A DNA stretch of 22,785 bases from CAZSWS01 sp964610765 (lineage in GTDB: Bacteria > Bacteroidota > Bacteroidia > Bacteroidales > Tannerellaceae). This document shows positions 15,318 to 22,785 of the stretch, one piece after another; positions within the stretch are counted from its first letter, which is position 1; each line of letters starts with the position of its first letter. A program made the translations under genes and the position numbers. The notes below the pieces were generated by a model. It worked only from the letters and a program-made list of their open reading frames with translations, was not told the DNA's origin and did no database searches. Where the stretch lies: positions 1-22,785 of the forward strand of contig CAZSWS010000047.1 of NCBI GenBank assembly GCA_964610765.1. The letters are read 5' to 3'.

Positions 15318-15338
15318 CTACTCGATAAACCAAAGCTC

Positions 15339-16709
15339 ATGAACGATCAATTGATTCAGAAATACAGTGTTCCTGTTCCTAGATATACCAGTTATCCACC
15401 GGCTAACTTCTTTCACGAAGGTTTTACGTCCGACCAGTACCAACAAATTGTACAGGCATCTAACGAGGAGAATCCGCAGCATATTTCAATTTATATGCAT
15501 ATCCCTTTCTGCTTTCGCCTATGCCATTATTGTGGTTGTAATGCCCAGCTATTTCAAGGACGGGAATACACAGAACAATATATCCGTGCTTTGAAAAAAG
15601 AGATATCCCTGCTCCTTCCTTTATTGGATAGAAAAAGAAAAATTTCACAAATACACTATGGTGGAGGCACGCCCAGTGCACTCCCGGCGCATCTGCTGAA
15701 AGAACTCAATAACCTTTTCCTGAACGAATTTGACACTATTGAAAACCCGGAAATAGCCATCGAATGCCATCCGGGCTATCTGGATGAAAAGCATTGGCAC
15801 GAATTGATTGATGTCGGGTTTAACAGAATCAGCATCGGTGTGCAGGATTTCAACGAAGAGGTGTTGGAGGCTTCCAACCGAAAGCCCCCTCGCTTACCGT
15901 TGGAGCAAGTAGTTGATATTCTGCGTGAACGACAGATACCTATTAATATGGATTTCATTTACGGTCTGCCATTACAAACAGTTGACTCATTCAAAGAAAC
16001 GATGGAGAAAGTGCTCACAATCCATCCCGATCGTGTAGTAACCTTCTCGTATGCACACGTACCTTGGGTAAATGAAAAGCAGAAAATTCTGGAAAAGATA
16101 GGGCTTCCCCCTACGACCGAAAAGAACGAAATGTACCGAGTGGCTGCAAACATACTCACAGAGGCCGGATATGAAACGGTAGGACTGGATCATTTTGTGC
16201 TACCGACAGATGAACTACATGAGGCGTCGCGCAATAAAAAACTACACCGAAACTTTCAAGGCTACTGCACACGAAGAACGACCGGACAAGTATATGCTTT
16301 CGGTATCACCGGCATCAGTCAGCTAGCTAATTCATATATACAAAACACGAAAGATATAGCGACTTATATTCGCCAGCTTGAACAAAATGAACTTCCGGTA
16401 TTTAAAGGCTACGAGCTATCCAGAGAACAAAGAATCACCCGTGAAGTAATCACCGAACTGATGTGTAACTACCAAATCAACTGGCAAGAAATAGCCGACC
16501 GCTTCCGAATTACGGCTGATGAAGTAAAAGGCTCCATACGCTACCACCTTCAAGCCTTAAACGGCTTTGCTGAAGATGGGTTGATTGCCTTTGATGACCA
16601 CCAACTTCACATGCTTCCGGGCGCTCATCCATTTGTACGAAACGTAGCCGCCTCGTTCGATAAATTACTTACGTCAGATAGCGGCAAGCGTTTTTCGAAA
16701 GCACTTTAG
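15339..16709 (+). CDS. hemN: Oxygen-independent coproporphyrinogen III oxidase (radical SAM)
   Basis: This 456-residue enzyme would decarboxylate coproporphyrinogen III to protoporphyrinogen IX without oxygen, using SAM radicals in the cytoplasm. The cluster motif is C58-x3-C62-x2-C65 with the extra C67 (PFCFRLCHYCGCN), the CxxxCxxCxC form typical of genuine HemN rather than HemW. The N-terminal YSVPVPRYTSYPPA, then IHYGGGTPSALP, RISIGVQDF, and the C-terminal helical domain with ELMCNYQINW are all as expected. Length matches HemN (about 455) and not HemW (about 380). Eight upstream codons could extend it to 15315, but the promoter box at 15310-15317 excludes that. The substrate-linked hemG is divergent upstream. 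The symporter gene starts 26 bp after its stop, so read-through is likely. Confidence 0.94.
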   Translation: MNDQLIQKYSVPVPRYTSYPPANFFHEGFTSDQYQQIVQASNEENPQHISIYMHIPFCFRLCHYCGCNAQLFQGREYTEQYIRALKKEISLLLPLLDRKRKISQIHYGGGTPSALPAHLLKELNNLFLNEFDTIENPEIAIECHPGYLDEKHWHELIDVGFNRISIGVQDFNEEVLEASNRKPPRLPLEQVVDILRERQIPINMDFIYGLPLQTVDSFKETMEKVLTIHPDRVVTFSYAHVPWVNEKQKILEKIGLPPTTEKNEMYRVAANILTEAGYETVGLDHFVLPTDELHEASRNKKLHRNFQGYCTRRTTGQVYAFGITGISQLANSYIQNTKDIATYIRQLEQNELPVFKGYELSREQRITREVITELMCNYQINWQEIADRFRITADEVKGSIRYHLQALNGFAEDGLIAFDDHQLHMLPGAHPFVRNVAASFDKLLTSDSGKRFSKAL

Positions 16710-16735
16710 CCATCATCCTAACCATACCATCATCC

Positions 16736-17917
16736 ATGAAACTACACAAAATTCCGTTATTGCTAAGAGTGGGAATAGCCATCCTCTTAGGATTACTGCT
16801 AGGCACTATCTTTCCGGAATGGCTTTCACGCGTTTTTGTAACATTCAACAGCCTGTTTGCTGAGTTTCTTTCATTTTGTATCCCCTTAATCATCTTAGGG
16901 CTGGTAGCCAGTGGAATCGCCGATTTAGGCAATCGTGCCGGGAAACTCTTAGGCATCACTTTGCTAATCGCGTACGGATCGACCATCTTTTCCGGATTGC
17001 TGGCATATCTCTCTTCTTCGGCAGTCTTTCCGCTCATTGATATAGGTACGCAAACAGCCGGAAACACGCTGATCAATCCGGAAGAAGGTATGCTGACCGC
17101 CTATTTCTCCATCGAAATACCTCCTTTGTTTGGCGTGATGACGGCATTGGTACTGGCCTTTATGTTGGGGCTGGGTGTGTCGGCTTCAAAAAAAGGTGGA
17201 CAAACCATCAAACTCCTACTCTACGATTTAAAAGAAATTATAGAGATGGTCATTTCACAAGTGATTATCCCTCTACTTCCTCTACATATATTTGGCATAT
17301 TCCTTAATATGAGTAGCTCCGGAACGGCTTTTGGCATCATTTCAGTATTTGGAAAAGTCATCGCTGTTATTTTCGTTTTGCACATTCTACTCTTACTGAT
17401 TCAATATATAGCGGCAGGTACAATCGTCAAACGAAACCCTTTCAAACTACTTTGGACCATGCTTCCGGCTTATGCCACAGCACTAGGCACATCCTCTTCG
17501 GCAGCAACGATTCCCGTTACGCTGAGACAAACATTAAAAAATGGAGTTGACGAAGACATAGCCGGCTTTTGCATTCCACTATGTGCCACAATCCACCTGG
17601 CAGGCAGCACATTGAAAATTACGGCAACAGCATTGGCAATTTGTGTCATTAGTGGCTATCCACATGACTTACCACTCTTTCTCGGATTAATATTCATGCT
17701 TGGAGTAGTCATGATTGCTGCACCGGGCGTACCGGGTGGGGCTATTATGGCTGCTATCGCTCCCTTACAGTCTATATTAGGCTTTGGTGAAGCAGATATC
17801 GCCTTGATGATTGCAGTATATATTGCCATTGACAGTTTTGGCACGGCGTGCAACGTAACCGGTGATGGAGCAATAGCCCTTGTTGTGAATAAGCTGTATC
17901 GAAAACCCCTGCATTAA
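16736..17917 (+). CDS. DAACS-family cation symporter with altered binding motifs
   Basis: This 393-residue inner-membrane protein of the dicarboxylate/amino acid:cation symporter fold would take up a small anion or amino acid with Na+ or H+. Hydrophobic spans run through its length. The serine-rich HP1 loop GTSSSAATIP (251-260), a PGVPGGAI HP2 segment and NVTGD (373-377) are recognisable. Compared with GltPh, the NMDGT motif reads HLAGS (287-291), so its sodium-binding Asp is Ala. The Arg that holds the substrate side-chain carboxylate (GltPh R397) is Gly369. Asp366, matching GltPh D394, and Asp377, matching D405, are kept. Acidic amino acids are therefore unlikely substrates. It follows hemN by 26 bp, but a link to haem metabolism is only positional. 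A weak terminator follows. Confidence 0.85.
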   Translation: MKLHKIPLLLRVGIAILLGLLLGTIFPEWLSRVFVTFNSLFAEFLSFCIPLIILGLVASGIADLGNRAGKLLGITLLIAYGSTIFSGLLAYLSSSAVFPLIDIGTQTAGNTLINPEEGMLTAYFSIEIPPLFGVMTALVLAFMLGLGVSASKKGGQTIKLLLYDLKEIIEMVISQVIIPLLPLHIFGIFLNMSSSGTAFGIISVFGKVIAVIFVLHILLLLIQYIAAGTIVKRNPFKLLWTMLPAYATALGTSSSAATIPVTLRQTLKNGVDEDIAGFCIPLCATIHLAGSTLKITATALAICVISGYPHDLPLFLGLIFMLGVVMIAAPGVPGGAIMAAIAPLQSILGFGEADIALMIAVYIAIDSFGTACNVTGDGAIALVVNKLYRKPLH

Positions 17918-17943
17918 CGATTTAAATTCCATTCGTTCCTCAG

Positions 17944-17971
17944 AAGCTTGAATCTGTGATAGAGCTTTTTT
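17944..17971 (+). terminator. Weak terminator after the symporter gene
   Basis: AAGCT (17944-17948) can pair with AGCTT (17963-17967), and the right arm runs into six T (17966-17971). The stem has only five pairs, so function is uncertain, but position and T-run are right. Confidence 0.35.
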
Positions 17972-18004
17972 ACAACACATAACTGCATCGTCATCTTTTT
18001 TGTG

Positions 18005-18012
18005 TAGATTTG
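18005..18012 (+). promoter_or_regulatory. -7 box of the GroES-like gene
   Basis: TAGATTTG is a perfect TAnnTTTG. The predicted start near 18016 leaves about 24 nt before the ATG at 18040 and rules out the in-frame TTG at 18010 as a start codon. Confidence 0.6.
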
Positions 18013-18039
18013 TCTGAACAAAAAAAGCAATTTATCGCT

Positions 18040-18426
18040 ATGCAGTTAACTATGGACAAATCCGATCTTGATTCATTCCTCATGATTGGAGACAAAGTGC
18101 TTGTGAAGCCTAAAAACCCACAAAGTCAAACTAAATCGGGTCTATATCTTCCACCCAGTGTTCAAGAAGGTGAAAAAATACAAAGCGGATACATCGTCAA
18201 AGCCGGTCCGGGCTATCCACTTCCCTCGCAAACAGACGAAACAGAAGTCTGGAAAAGAAGCGAAGGGGATGAAGTGCGCTATCTGCCTTTACAAGCCAAA
18301 GAAGGTGACCTTGCCATCTATCTACAAAACATGACGTATGAAATAAGCTTCGATGATGAAAAATACTTCATCGTTCCTCACTCGGCTATTCTGATGCTTA
18401 TTCGGGACAAAAGTCTGTTTGAATAA
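18040..18426 (+). CDS. GroES-like co-chaperone family protein, non-canonical
   Basis: This 128-residue protein has the Cpn10 beta-barrel pattern: IGDKVLVKPKNPQSQTKSGLYLPP, GYIVKAGPGYPLPS, EGDLAIYLQNMTYEISFDDEKYFIVPHSAILMLI. True GroES has about 95 residues and sits beside groEL. Here no groEL is present, there is an N-terminal extension of about 14 residues, and an insertion of about 25 residues follows the GPG region (QTDETEVWKRSEGDEVRYLPL). The region after SGLYLPP (SVQEGEKIQSG) would be the mobile-loop/roof side and is not clearly GroEL-binding. It could be a specialised chaperone lid or a repurposed barrel. The start at 18040 is chosen from the promoter box. It lies 66 bp upstream of nfnA, possibly with its own weak terminator between. 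Confidence 0.8.
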   Translation: MQLTMDKSDLDSFLMIGDKVLVKPKNPQSQTKSGLYLPPSVQEGEKIQSGYIVKAGPGYPLPSQTDETEVWKRSEGDEVRYLPLQAKEGDLAIYLQNMTYEISFDDEKYFIVPHSAILMLIRDKSLFE

Positions 18427-18492
18427 ATAAAAGACTATCTTTAAAAACCTTACTCACTAATCAATCAATACTTTAAATCAACTTAATCATCT

Positions 18493-19284
18493 ATGTTTAA
18501 AATTGTAAGCAAAGAGTATTTTTCAGCCAACGTTGTCAAGATGGAGGTAGAAGCTCCTTTGATAGCCCGCTCACGTAAAGCCGGACATTTTGTAATCATT
18601 CGTTCCGGAGAAAAGGGAGAACGTATCCCGCTAACCATTGCGCAAGCCGATGTAGAAAAAGGGACTATCACACTCGTTATCCAGTCCGTTGGCAAATCAT
18701 CTAAAAAAATCACGGCTTTAGAAGTAGGTGACAGCCTGACTGACGTAGTAGGTCCATTAGGGCAAGCTACAGATGTCAAAAAAGTGGGCACAGTAGTTTG
18801 TGCCGGAGGCGGTGTAGGCGTAGCTCCACTCCTGCCCATTGTCGAAGCATTTCACAAAGCCGGTAATCGTGTAATTACCGTATTAGCTGCTAGAAACAAA
18901 GAGCTAGTCATCCTGGAAGATCAAATGCGAGCTAACTCTGACGAGGTAATTATCATGACTGATGATGGTTCGTATGGAAGAAAAGGCTTGGTCACGCAAG
19001 GGATTGAAGAGGTAATCCAGCGTGAAAAAGTGGATCTTTGTGTTACTGTAGGTCCGGCCGTTATGATGAAATTTGTCGCACTGCTCACAAAAAAACACGA
19101 AATACCCACCGTAGCTTCGCTTAATACAATCATGGTAGATGGTACCGGTATGTGTGGAGCCTGCCGTGTGACCGTAGGTGGTAAAACGAAATTCGTCTGT
19201 GTAGACGGACCGGAATTTGATGCTCATCAAGTAGATTTTGATGAGATGATTATGCGCCTCAATGCATACAAAGGATTGGAATAA
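18493..19284 (+). CDS. nfnA: NfnA-type ferredoxin-NADP+ reductase subunit alpha (sulfide dehydrogenase-like)
   Basis: This 263-residue FAD and [2Fe-2S] protein is the small subunit of the cytoplasmic NADH-dependent ferredoxin:NADP+ oxidoreductase, an electron-bifurcating enzyme. The FAD-binding RIPLTI (44-49) is followed by the nucleotide-binding AGGGVGVAPLLP (104-115). The C-terminal cluster region DGTGMCGACRVTVGG...FVCVDGPEFD has C221, C224 and C236 with a nearby Asp216. The same fold is used by dihydroorotate dehydrogenase electron-transfer subunits (PyrK), but the partner directly downstream is GltD-like, which defines NfnAB. The stop is 21 bp before nfnB. TATCTTTA (18436-18443), one base from consensus, may be its promoter, with a leader of about 45 nt. 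Confidence 0.92.
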   Translation: MFKIVSKEYFSANVVKMEVEAPLIARSRKAGHFVIIRSGEKGERIPLTIAQADVEKGTITLVIQSVGKSSKKITALEVGDSLTDVVGPLGQATDVKKVGTVVCAGGGVGVAPLLPIVEAFHKAGNRVITVLAARNKELVILEDQMRANSDEVIIMTDDGSYGRKGLVTQGIEEVIQREKVDLCVTVGPAVMMKFVALLTKKHEIPTVASLNTIMVDGTGMCGACRVTVGGKTKFVCVDGPEFDAHQVDFDEMIMRLNAYKGLE

Positions 19285-19305
19285 TACTTTAAGACGAATA
19301 GTTTC

Positions 19306-20781
19306 ATGACAACAGAAGAATTAATCGCCGCACGCAGAAGCGAGCCTTGGCGCGAAGAACTGCGGAAAAAAATCAAAAATAAAGAACGCATGGCGTTGCC
19401 CAGAGTGTTGATGCCCGAGCTGGACCCTGAAATACGCAGCCATGACCTTAGAAAAGAAGTAAATCTAGGCTTAACCAAAGAACAAGCCATGACTGAGGCA
19501 CAACGCTGTCTGGACTGCCCCAAGCCTACGTGCATGAACGGCTGCCCGGTCAACATCAACATCCCCTCCTTTATCAAAGAAATAGAGCGGGGAGAGATTC
19601 TTTCGGCAGCTCGTGTATTGAAAGAGACCAGTGCCTTACCCGCTGTATGCGGTCGGGTATGTCCGCAAGAGAAACAATGTGAGGCAGACTGTATCTACCT
19701 CAAAACCGGGAAAGAACCGGTAGCCATTGGCTATTTAGAGCGTTTTGCTGCCGATTACGAACGGGAAAGCGGCAAAATGTCTATCCCTGAAATCAACGAA
19801 AAAAACGGCATTAAGATAGCCGTAGTAGGTTCAGGTCCTGCCGGACTGTCCTTTGCCGTAGATATGGCAAAGCTGGGTTATGAAGTGGTCGTTTTTGAAG
19901 CACTTCATGAGATAGGTGGAGTATTAAAATATGGTATCCCCGAGTTTCGTTTACCTAACGAGATTGTTGAAGTTGAGATTGATGTACTGCGCGAAATGGG
20001 CGTAACCTTTATGAAGGACTGCATCATCGGTAAAACACTGTCCTATCAAGACCTGCAAGACGACGGCTTTAAAGGTATCTTTGTGGCAAGTGGTGCCGGA
20101 TTACCCAACTTCATGAACATTGAAGGGGAGAATCTGGTAGGCGTCATGTCATCCAATGAATACCTGACCCGTGTCAATCTGATGGACGCTTCGAATCCGG
20201 AGAGTGATACACCGGTCTATTCCGGCAAATTAGTTGCCGTCATTGGCGGCGGAAATACCGCGATGGATGCCGTACGTACCGCTCGACGTTTAGGAGCAAA
20301 AAGAGCCATGATTGTGTATCGCAGAAGCGAAGAAGAAATGCCGGCACGTCTGGAAGAGGTGAAACATGCCAAAGAAGAAGGTATCGAATTTTTGACACTG
20401 CACAATCCCATCAAATACATGGGTAGCGAGAAAGGACTCGTTACGCAAATGGTCTTGCAAGAAATGGAGCTTGGCGAACCGGATGCTTCGGGTAGAAGGC
20501 GTCCGATACCCATTGAAGGTGCTATCAAGACGATTGACGTGGATGAAGTAATTGTCAGTATTGGCGTATCTCCTAATCCACTTATCCCTCATGCATTCTC
20601 CGGACTGCAAATCAGCAAATGGGGAACCATCATCGTAAATGAAGACACCATGCAGTCAGACTTACCCGATGTGTATGCCGGAGGGGATATCGTGCGTGGT
20701 GGAGCTACCGTAATCCTAGCTATGGGCGACGGGCGAAAAGCAGCCGCAGCCATGCATGCAAACCTACAAAAAGAAGCCTAA
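19306..20781 (+). CDS. nfnB: NfnB-type subunit, glutamate synthase small-subunit-like flavoprotein
   Basis: This 491-residue FAD/[4Fe-4S] subunit pairs with NfnA to couple NADPH, NADH and ferredoxin pools. The N-terminal cluster ligands are C68-x2-C71-x4-C76-x3-C80 and C115-x3-C119-x5-C125-x3-C129. The FAD fold is VVGSGPAGL (173-181) and the NADP(H) fold VIGGGNTAMDA (312-322) with the RRSEEEMPAR stretch. YAGGDIVRGGATVILAMGDGRKAA closes the FAD site. Stand-alone GltD or GltA has the same architecture, but the adjacent nfnA and absence of gltB support NfnB. The protein is complete. A strong terminator starts four bases after the stop, so the transcription unit ends here. Confidence 0.93.
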   Translation: MTTEELIAARRSEPWREELRKKIKNKERMALPRVLMPELDPEIRSHDLRKEVNLGLTKEQAMTEAQRCLDCPKPTCMNGCPVNINIPSFIKEIERGEILSAARVLKETSALPAVCGRVCPQEKQCEADCIYLKTGKEPVAIGYLERFAADYERESGKMSIPEINEKNGIKIAVVGSGPAGLSFAVDMAKLGYEVVVFEALHEIGGVLKYGIPEFRLPNEIVEVEIDVLREMGVTFMKDCIIGKTLSYQDLQDDGFKGIFVASGAGLPNFMNIEGENLVGVMSSNEYLTRVNLMDASNPESDTPVYSGKLVAVIGGGNTAMDAVRTARRLGAKRAMIVYRRSEEEMPARLEEVKHAKEEGIEFLTLHNPIKYMGSEKGLVTQMVLQEMELGEPDASGRRRPIPIEGAIKTIDVDEVIVSIGVSPNPLIPHAFSGLQISKWGTIIVNEDTMQSDLPDVYAGGDIVRGGATVILAMGDGRKAAAAMHANLQKEA

Positions 20782-20785
20782 AAAC

Positions 20786-20837
20786 AACGCCGGACACTTC
20801 GAGCACATACGAAACAAGTCCGGCGTTTTATATTTTT
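20786..20837 (+). terminator. Strong intrinsic terminator after nfnB
   Basis: AACGCCGGAC (20786-20795) pairs perfectly with GTCCGGCGTT (20818-20827) across a 22-nt loop and is followed by TTATATTTTT. Ten GC-rich pairs with a T-rich tail make this the clearest rightward terminator here. Confidence 0.85.
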
Positions 20838-20866
20838 CCAAAAACGTTAGTTAACATACCTCTTTT

Positions 20867-21757
20867 ATGTCTTTTATTCGGCTTAAAATATTTCACGAAG
20901 TGGCGAAACAGCTTAATTTCTCTAAAGCTGCTGAACGCCTATACATCTCGCAACCGGCCGTAACCAAAAACATTCAGGAACTGGAAAGTGAACTGAATGC
21001 CAAACTCTTTGAACGAAAAGCCGGTAAAATAAGCCTAACGGAAGCCGGACATCTAGTACTCAAATATGTTGAAGAGGTATTGACGCTGGAACGTACCTTG
21101 CATTTCGACCTCAACACGATGAAACAACAGTACTCCGGCGAACTACATTTGGGTGCCAGCACTACCATCGGACAATACATACTACCTCCTATTCTTGCCA
21201 AGTTTCACAGTAAATACCAAGAAGTGTCGCTGACTTTAATGAACGACAATACGGAGAAGATTGAACAGGCGGTGCTTGACCATTCAATTGATATGGGAAT
21301 CGTAGAAGGGATGTCTAAAAACAAGCAACTCAAATATATCCCGTTCATGAAAGATGAGATTGTGGCAATAGCCCATACGTCACAGCTCCTTTCTTCAAAA
21401 GATGAAATCAGCCTGAAAGAGCTGAAAGAACTTCCCATCGTTTTGCGAGAACCGGGTTCCGGAAGCCTGGAGGTGATTACAGAAAAGCTGAAAGAACAGC
21501 AAATCGGGCTGAAAGACTTAAACATTGTGATGCACTTAGGGAGTACCGAAAGCATCAAATCATACCTCACTCAATCAAACACTTTGGGGCTTATCTCCAT
21601 TCATGCAGTCAGCAAAGAACTCCTGAATGGTACGTTTAAAGTAATAGACATACGTGGCTTCTCTATCACCCGGATGTTTTATTTTATCCATACACACGGG
21701 CAACCATCTGGACTTTCCGACCTGTTTATGAGGTTTGTACAAACCCATCATAACTAA
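20867..21757 (+). CDS. LysR-family transcriptional regulator
   Basis: This 296-residue LTTR has the usual N-terminal winged HTH (FHEVAKQLNFSKAAERLYISQPAVTKNIQELESELNAKLFER, about 9-51) and linker helix (to about 88). The substrate-binding domain starts at GELHLGASTTIGQYILPPIL (about 91-110). It resembles the CysB/CbbR/YeiE subgroup. The next gene, 75 bp downstream on the same strand, encodes a YeiH-family exporter, and LysR-yeiH pairing is common. The palindrome at 21800-21824 is a candidate binding site. Its inducer is not predictable from sequence. No clear -7 box precedes it. A 14-bp palindrome (GGTTTGTACAAACC, 21732-21745) lies in its last codons. Confidence 0.94.
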   Translation: MSFIRLKIFHEVAKQLNFSKAAERLYISQPAVTKNIQELESELNAKLFERKAGKISLTEAGHLVLKYVEEVLTLERTLHFDLNTMKQQYSGELHLGASTTIGQYILPPILAKFHSKYQEVSLTLMNDNTEKIEQAVLDHSIDMGIVEGMSKNKQLKYIPFMKDEIVAIAHTSQLLSSKDEISLKELKELPIVLREPGSGSLEVITEKLKEQQIGLKDLNIVMHLGSTESIKSYLTQSNTLGLISIHAVSKELLNGTFKVIDIRGFSITRMFYFIHTHGQPSGLSDLFMRFVQTHHN

Positions 21758-21799
21758 AAGTTATATCCTATTCCTAAATAGTATATACAATCCATTCAT

Positions 21800-21824
21800 T
21801 TTTGCCTGAACTTTGCAGGCAAAA
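21800..21824. promoter_or_regulatory. Operator-like palindrome at the exporter promoter
   Basis: TTTTGCCTG (21800-21808) and CAGGCAAAA (21816-21824) are perfect 9-bp arms around AACTTTG. The centre includes GAACTTTG (21808-21815), one mismatch from the TAnnTTTG -7 box. The site ends 8 bp before the ATG at 21833. It is a likely LysR-regulator or other repressor site, or, in RNA, a hairpin near the start codon. Confidence 0.55.
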
Positions 21825-21832
21825 TGAAATAA

Positions 21833-22774
21833 ATGAAGCGAACACAAACAACAAAGAAAAAAATACAACTCAGCTTATTTATCTTGGGTGCAGGACTATG
21901 CATCATCCCTTTCGTTCAGCCACCTATAGCTCTCCTTGCAGGATTTTTCCTTACATTGATGATTGGCAATCCATTTCTGAAACTACAAAAAAAGGTCACC
22001 AAATACTTACTTCAAGCTTCAGTGGTCGGACTGGGGTTTGGCATGAATATGCATGAAGCTTTTGAGGTTGGGAAAAGCGGCTTAATATTTACCGTCATCA
22101 GTATCAGTCTGACAATCGGCATCGGCTTACTGCTGGGAAAGCTTTTTGCCACGCCTAAAAGAACCAGTATCCTCGTATCGACCGGAACAGCTATCTGTGG
22201 TGGAAGTGCCATTGCCGCCATGGCTCCGATTATCGAAGCACGTGAAGATGAGACTTCTGTTTCTCTAGGCATTATCTTTCTTCTTAATTCTATCGCCCTG
22301 CTTATTTTCCCCATCCTCGGTGAACTCTTCCAAATGACACAAGGACAGTTCGGCTTATGGTCTGCCATTGCCATACATGACACGAGTTCAGTCGTTGGCG
22401 CAGCCCATAAATATGGGGAAGAAGCACTGAAAATAGCAACTACCGTCAAGCTGGAAAGAGCCTTATGGATTATACCGGTTTCTTTGATTACATCACTCTT
22501 AATGAAAACGAGTAAAAGAAAGATATCTATTCCTTATTTTATTTTTTTATATGTCGTGGCAATCATTATTAACTCGGTAGTTCCCGCTTTTGAAACTATC
22601 GGTCCACATATCGCCTATATTGCCAAACGATGTTTAGTTGTCACCCTCTTTTTGATAGGTGCAGGACTCACGAAAGAAGCACTAAAAACAATCGGCATCA
22701 AACCCCTGATACAAGGCGTTTTGCTTTGGATTTTCATATCCGTATTCTCTCTGGCAGTCATACTAATGGTTTAA
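21833..22774 (+). CDS. YeiH-family (UPF0324) putative sulfate/anion exporter
   Basis: This is a 313-residue inner-membrane protein with about ten hydrophobic spans. It shows family-typical segments: LLQASVVGLGFGMN (59-72), STGTAICGGSAIAAMAPII near 115-135, AIAIHDTSSVVGAA, and KRCLVVTLFLIGAGLTKEAL near the end. The family is annotated as a putative sulfate exporter by homology only; the transported solute has not been established here. The basic N-terminus KRTQTTKKKIQ fits a cytoplasmic start. It is complete, with its TAA at 22772-22774, and follows the LysR gene and an operator-like palindrome, which suggests ligand-controlled expression. I see no terminator in the 11 bases left. Confidence 0.9.
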   Translation: MKRTQTTKKKIQLSLFILGAGLCIIPFVQPPIALLAGFFLTLMIGNPFLKLQKKVTKYLLQASVVGLGFGMNMHEAFEVGKSGLIFTVISISLTIGIGLLLGKLFATPKRTSILVSTGTAICGGSAIAAMAPIIEAREDETSVSLGIIFLLNSIALLIFPILGELFQMTQGQFGLWSAIAIHDTSSVVGAAHKYGEEALKIATTVKLERALWIIPVSLITSLLMKTSKRKISIPYFIFLYVVAIIINSVVPAFETIGPHIAYIAKRCLVVTLFLIGAGLTKEALKTIGIKPLIQGVLLWIFISVFSLAVILMV

Positions 22775-22785
22775 CCCAACGATAG

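Larger units (their letters stand above)
14821..15338. other. Divergent intergenic region between hemG and hemN
   Basis: These 518 bp hold a 14-bp palindrome (14927-14940), a possible folded segment with arms TGGCAGA/TCTGCCA (15064-15112), a REP-like palindrome (15152-15187), a pyrimidine-rich repeat tract (15203-15247) and the hemN promoter (15287-15317). For hemG only weak -7 candidates are visible on the minus strand, at 14983-14990 and 15076-15083, each one mismatch from consensus. I see no convincing protein gene. Confidence 0.6.

Noticed and set aside
18010..18039. TTG start for the GroES-like protein
   Set aside because: This codon overlaps the perfect -7 box at 18005-18012, so it cannot lie on the mRNA. 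The ATG at 18040 is used instead.
18904..19230. Minus-strand frame opposite nfnA
   Set aside because: Shadow of nfnA; no domain, promoter or context of its own.
1..22785. Search for CRISPR arrays, tRNA, rRNA, insertion sequences, integrases or a defence island
   Set aside because: No regularly spaced repeats with spacers, no transposase or integrase motifs, and every long open frame belongs to a housekeeping or metabolic family.

Overview
The window looks like chromosomal DNA of an anaerobic Bacteroidota, most likely a Bacteroides-type gut organism. The evidence is a set of perfect TAnnTTTG promoter boxes (the Bacteroides -7 element) upstream of genes, the lack of Shine-Dalgarno sequences at starts, and the gene content: a secreted DPP IV-type peptidase next to lipA, an NfnAB-type oxidoreductase, HemN with protoporphyrinogen oxidase, and a CBS-less arabinose-5-phosphate isomerase. 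All protein families found are chromosomal housekeeping or metabolic types. I see no phage, transposase, integrase, CRISPR array, tRNA or rRNA.

Layout. 1-1706: a two-gene operon (SIS-domain sugar-phosphate isomerase and PfkB sugar kinase, overlapping by 4 bp) with its own promoter and a modest terminator. 1751-6238: a nucleic-acid block, with a DEAD-box RNA helicase, a Pif1-like DNA helicase with a C-terminal HTH, and a translationally coupled YfcE-type phosphodiesterase. 6265-10568 (minus strand): secreted DPP IV peptidase, lipoyl synthase (4 bp apart), and a membrane protein ending in a degenerate Nudix-like domain. 10699-11667: a TIGR01212-type radical SAM protein. 11668-12714: about 1 kb without a convincing protein gene, holding AT-rich repeats and a strong intrinsic terminator that points to a minus-strand transcript, possibly a small RNA. 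12715-14820: an exported TIM-barrel sugar isomerase/epimerase-like protein convergent with protoporphyrinogen oxidase. 14821-15338: an intergenic region with a REP-like palindrome and polypurine/polypyrimidine repeats. 15339-17917: HemN and a divergent DAACS-type symporter. 18040-20781: a GroES-like protein, then the NfnA and NfnB subunits, closed by a strong terminator. 20867-22774: a LysR regulator followed by a YeiH-family exporter with a 25-bp operator-like palindrome at the exporter promoter.

The genes form functional modules rather than one system. The isomerase/kinase pair fits Kdo or other sugar-phosphate metabolism. HemN and the oxidase carry out two consecutive late steps to protoporphyrin IX. 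NfnAB balances ferredoxin, NADH and NADPH. The LysR-YeiH pair is a regulator with its probable target. The least explained elements are the membrane/Nudix-like protein, the symporter whose sodium- and substrate-binding motifs are altered, and the minus-strand transcript candidate near 12.0-12.35 kb. Nothing here convinces me of a wholly new defence or mobile system.
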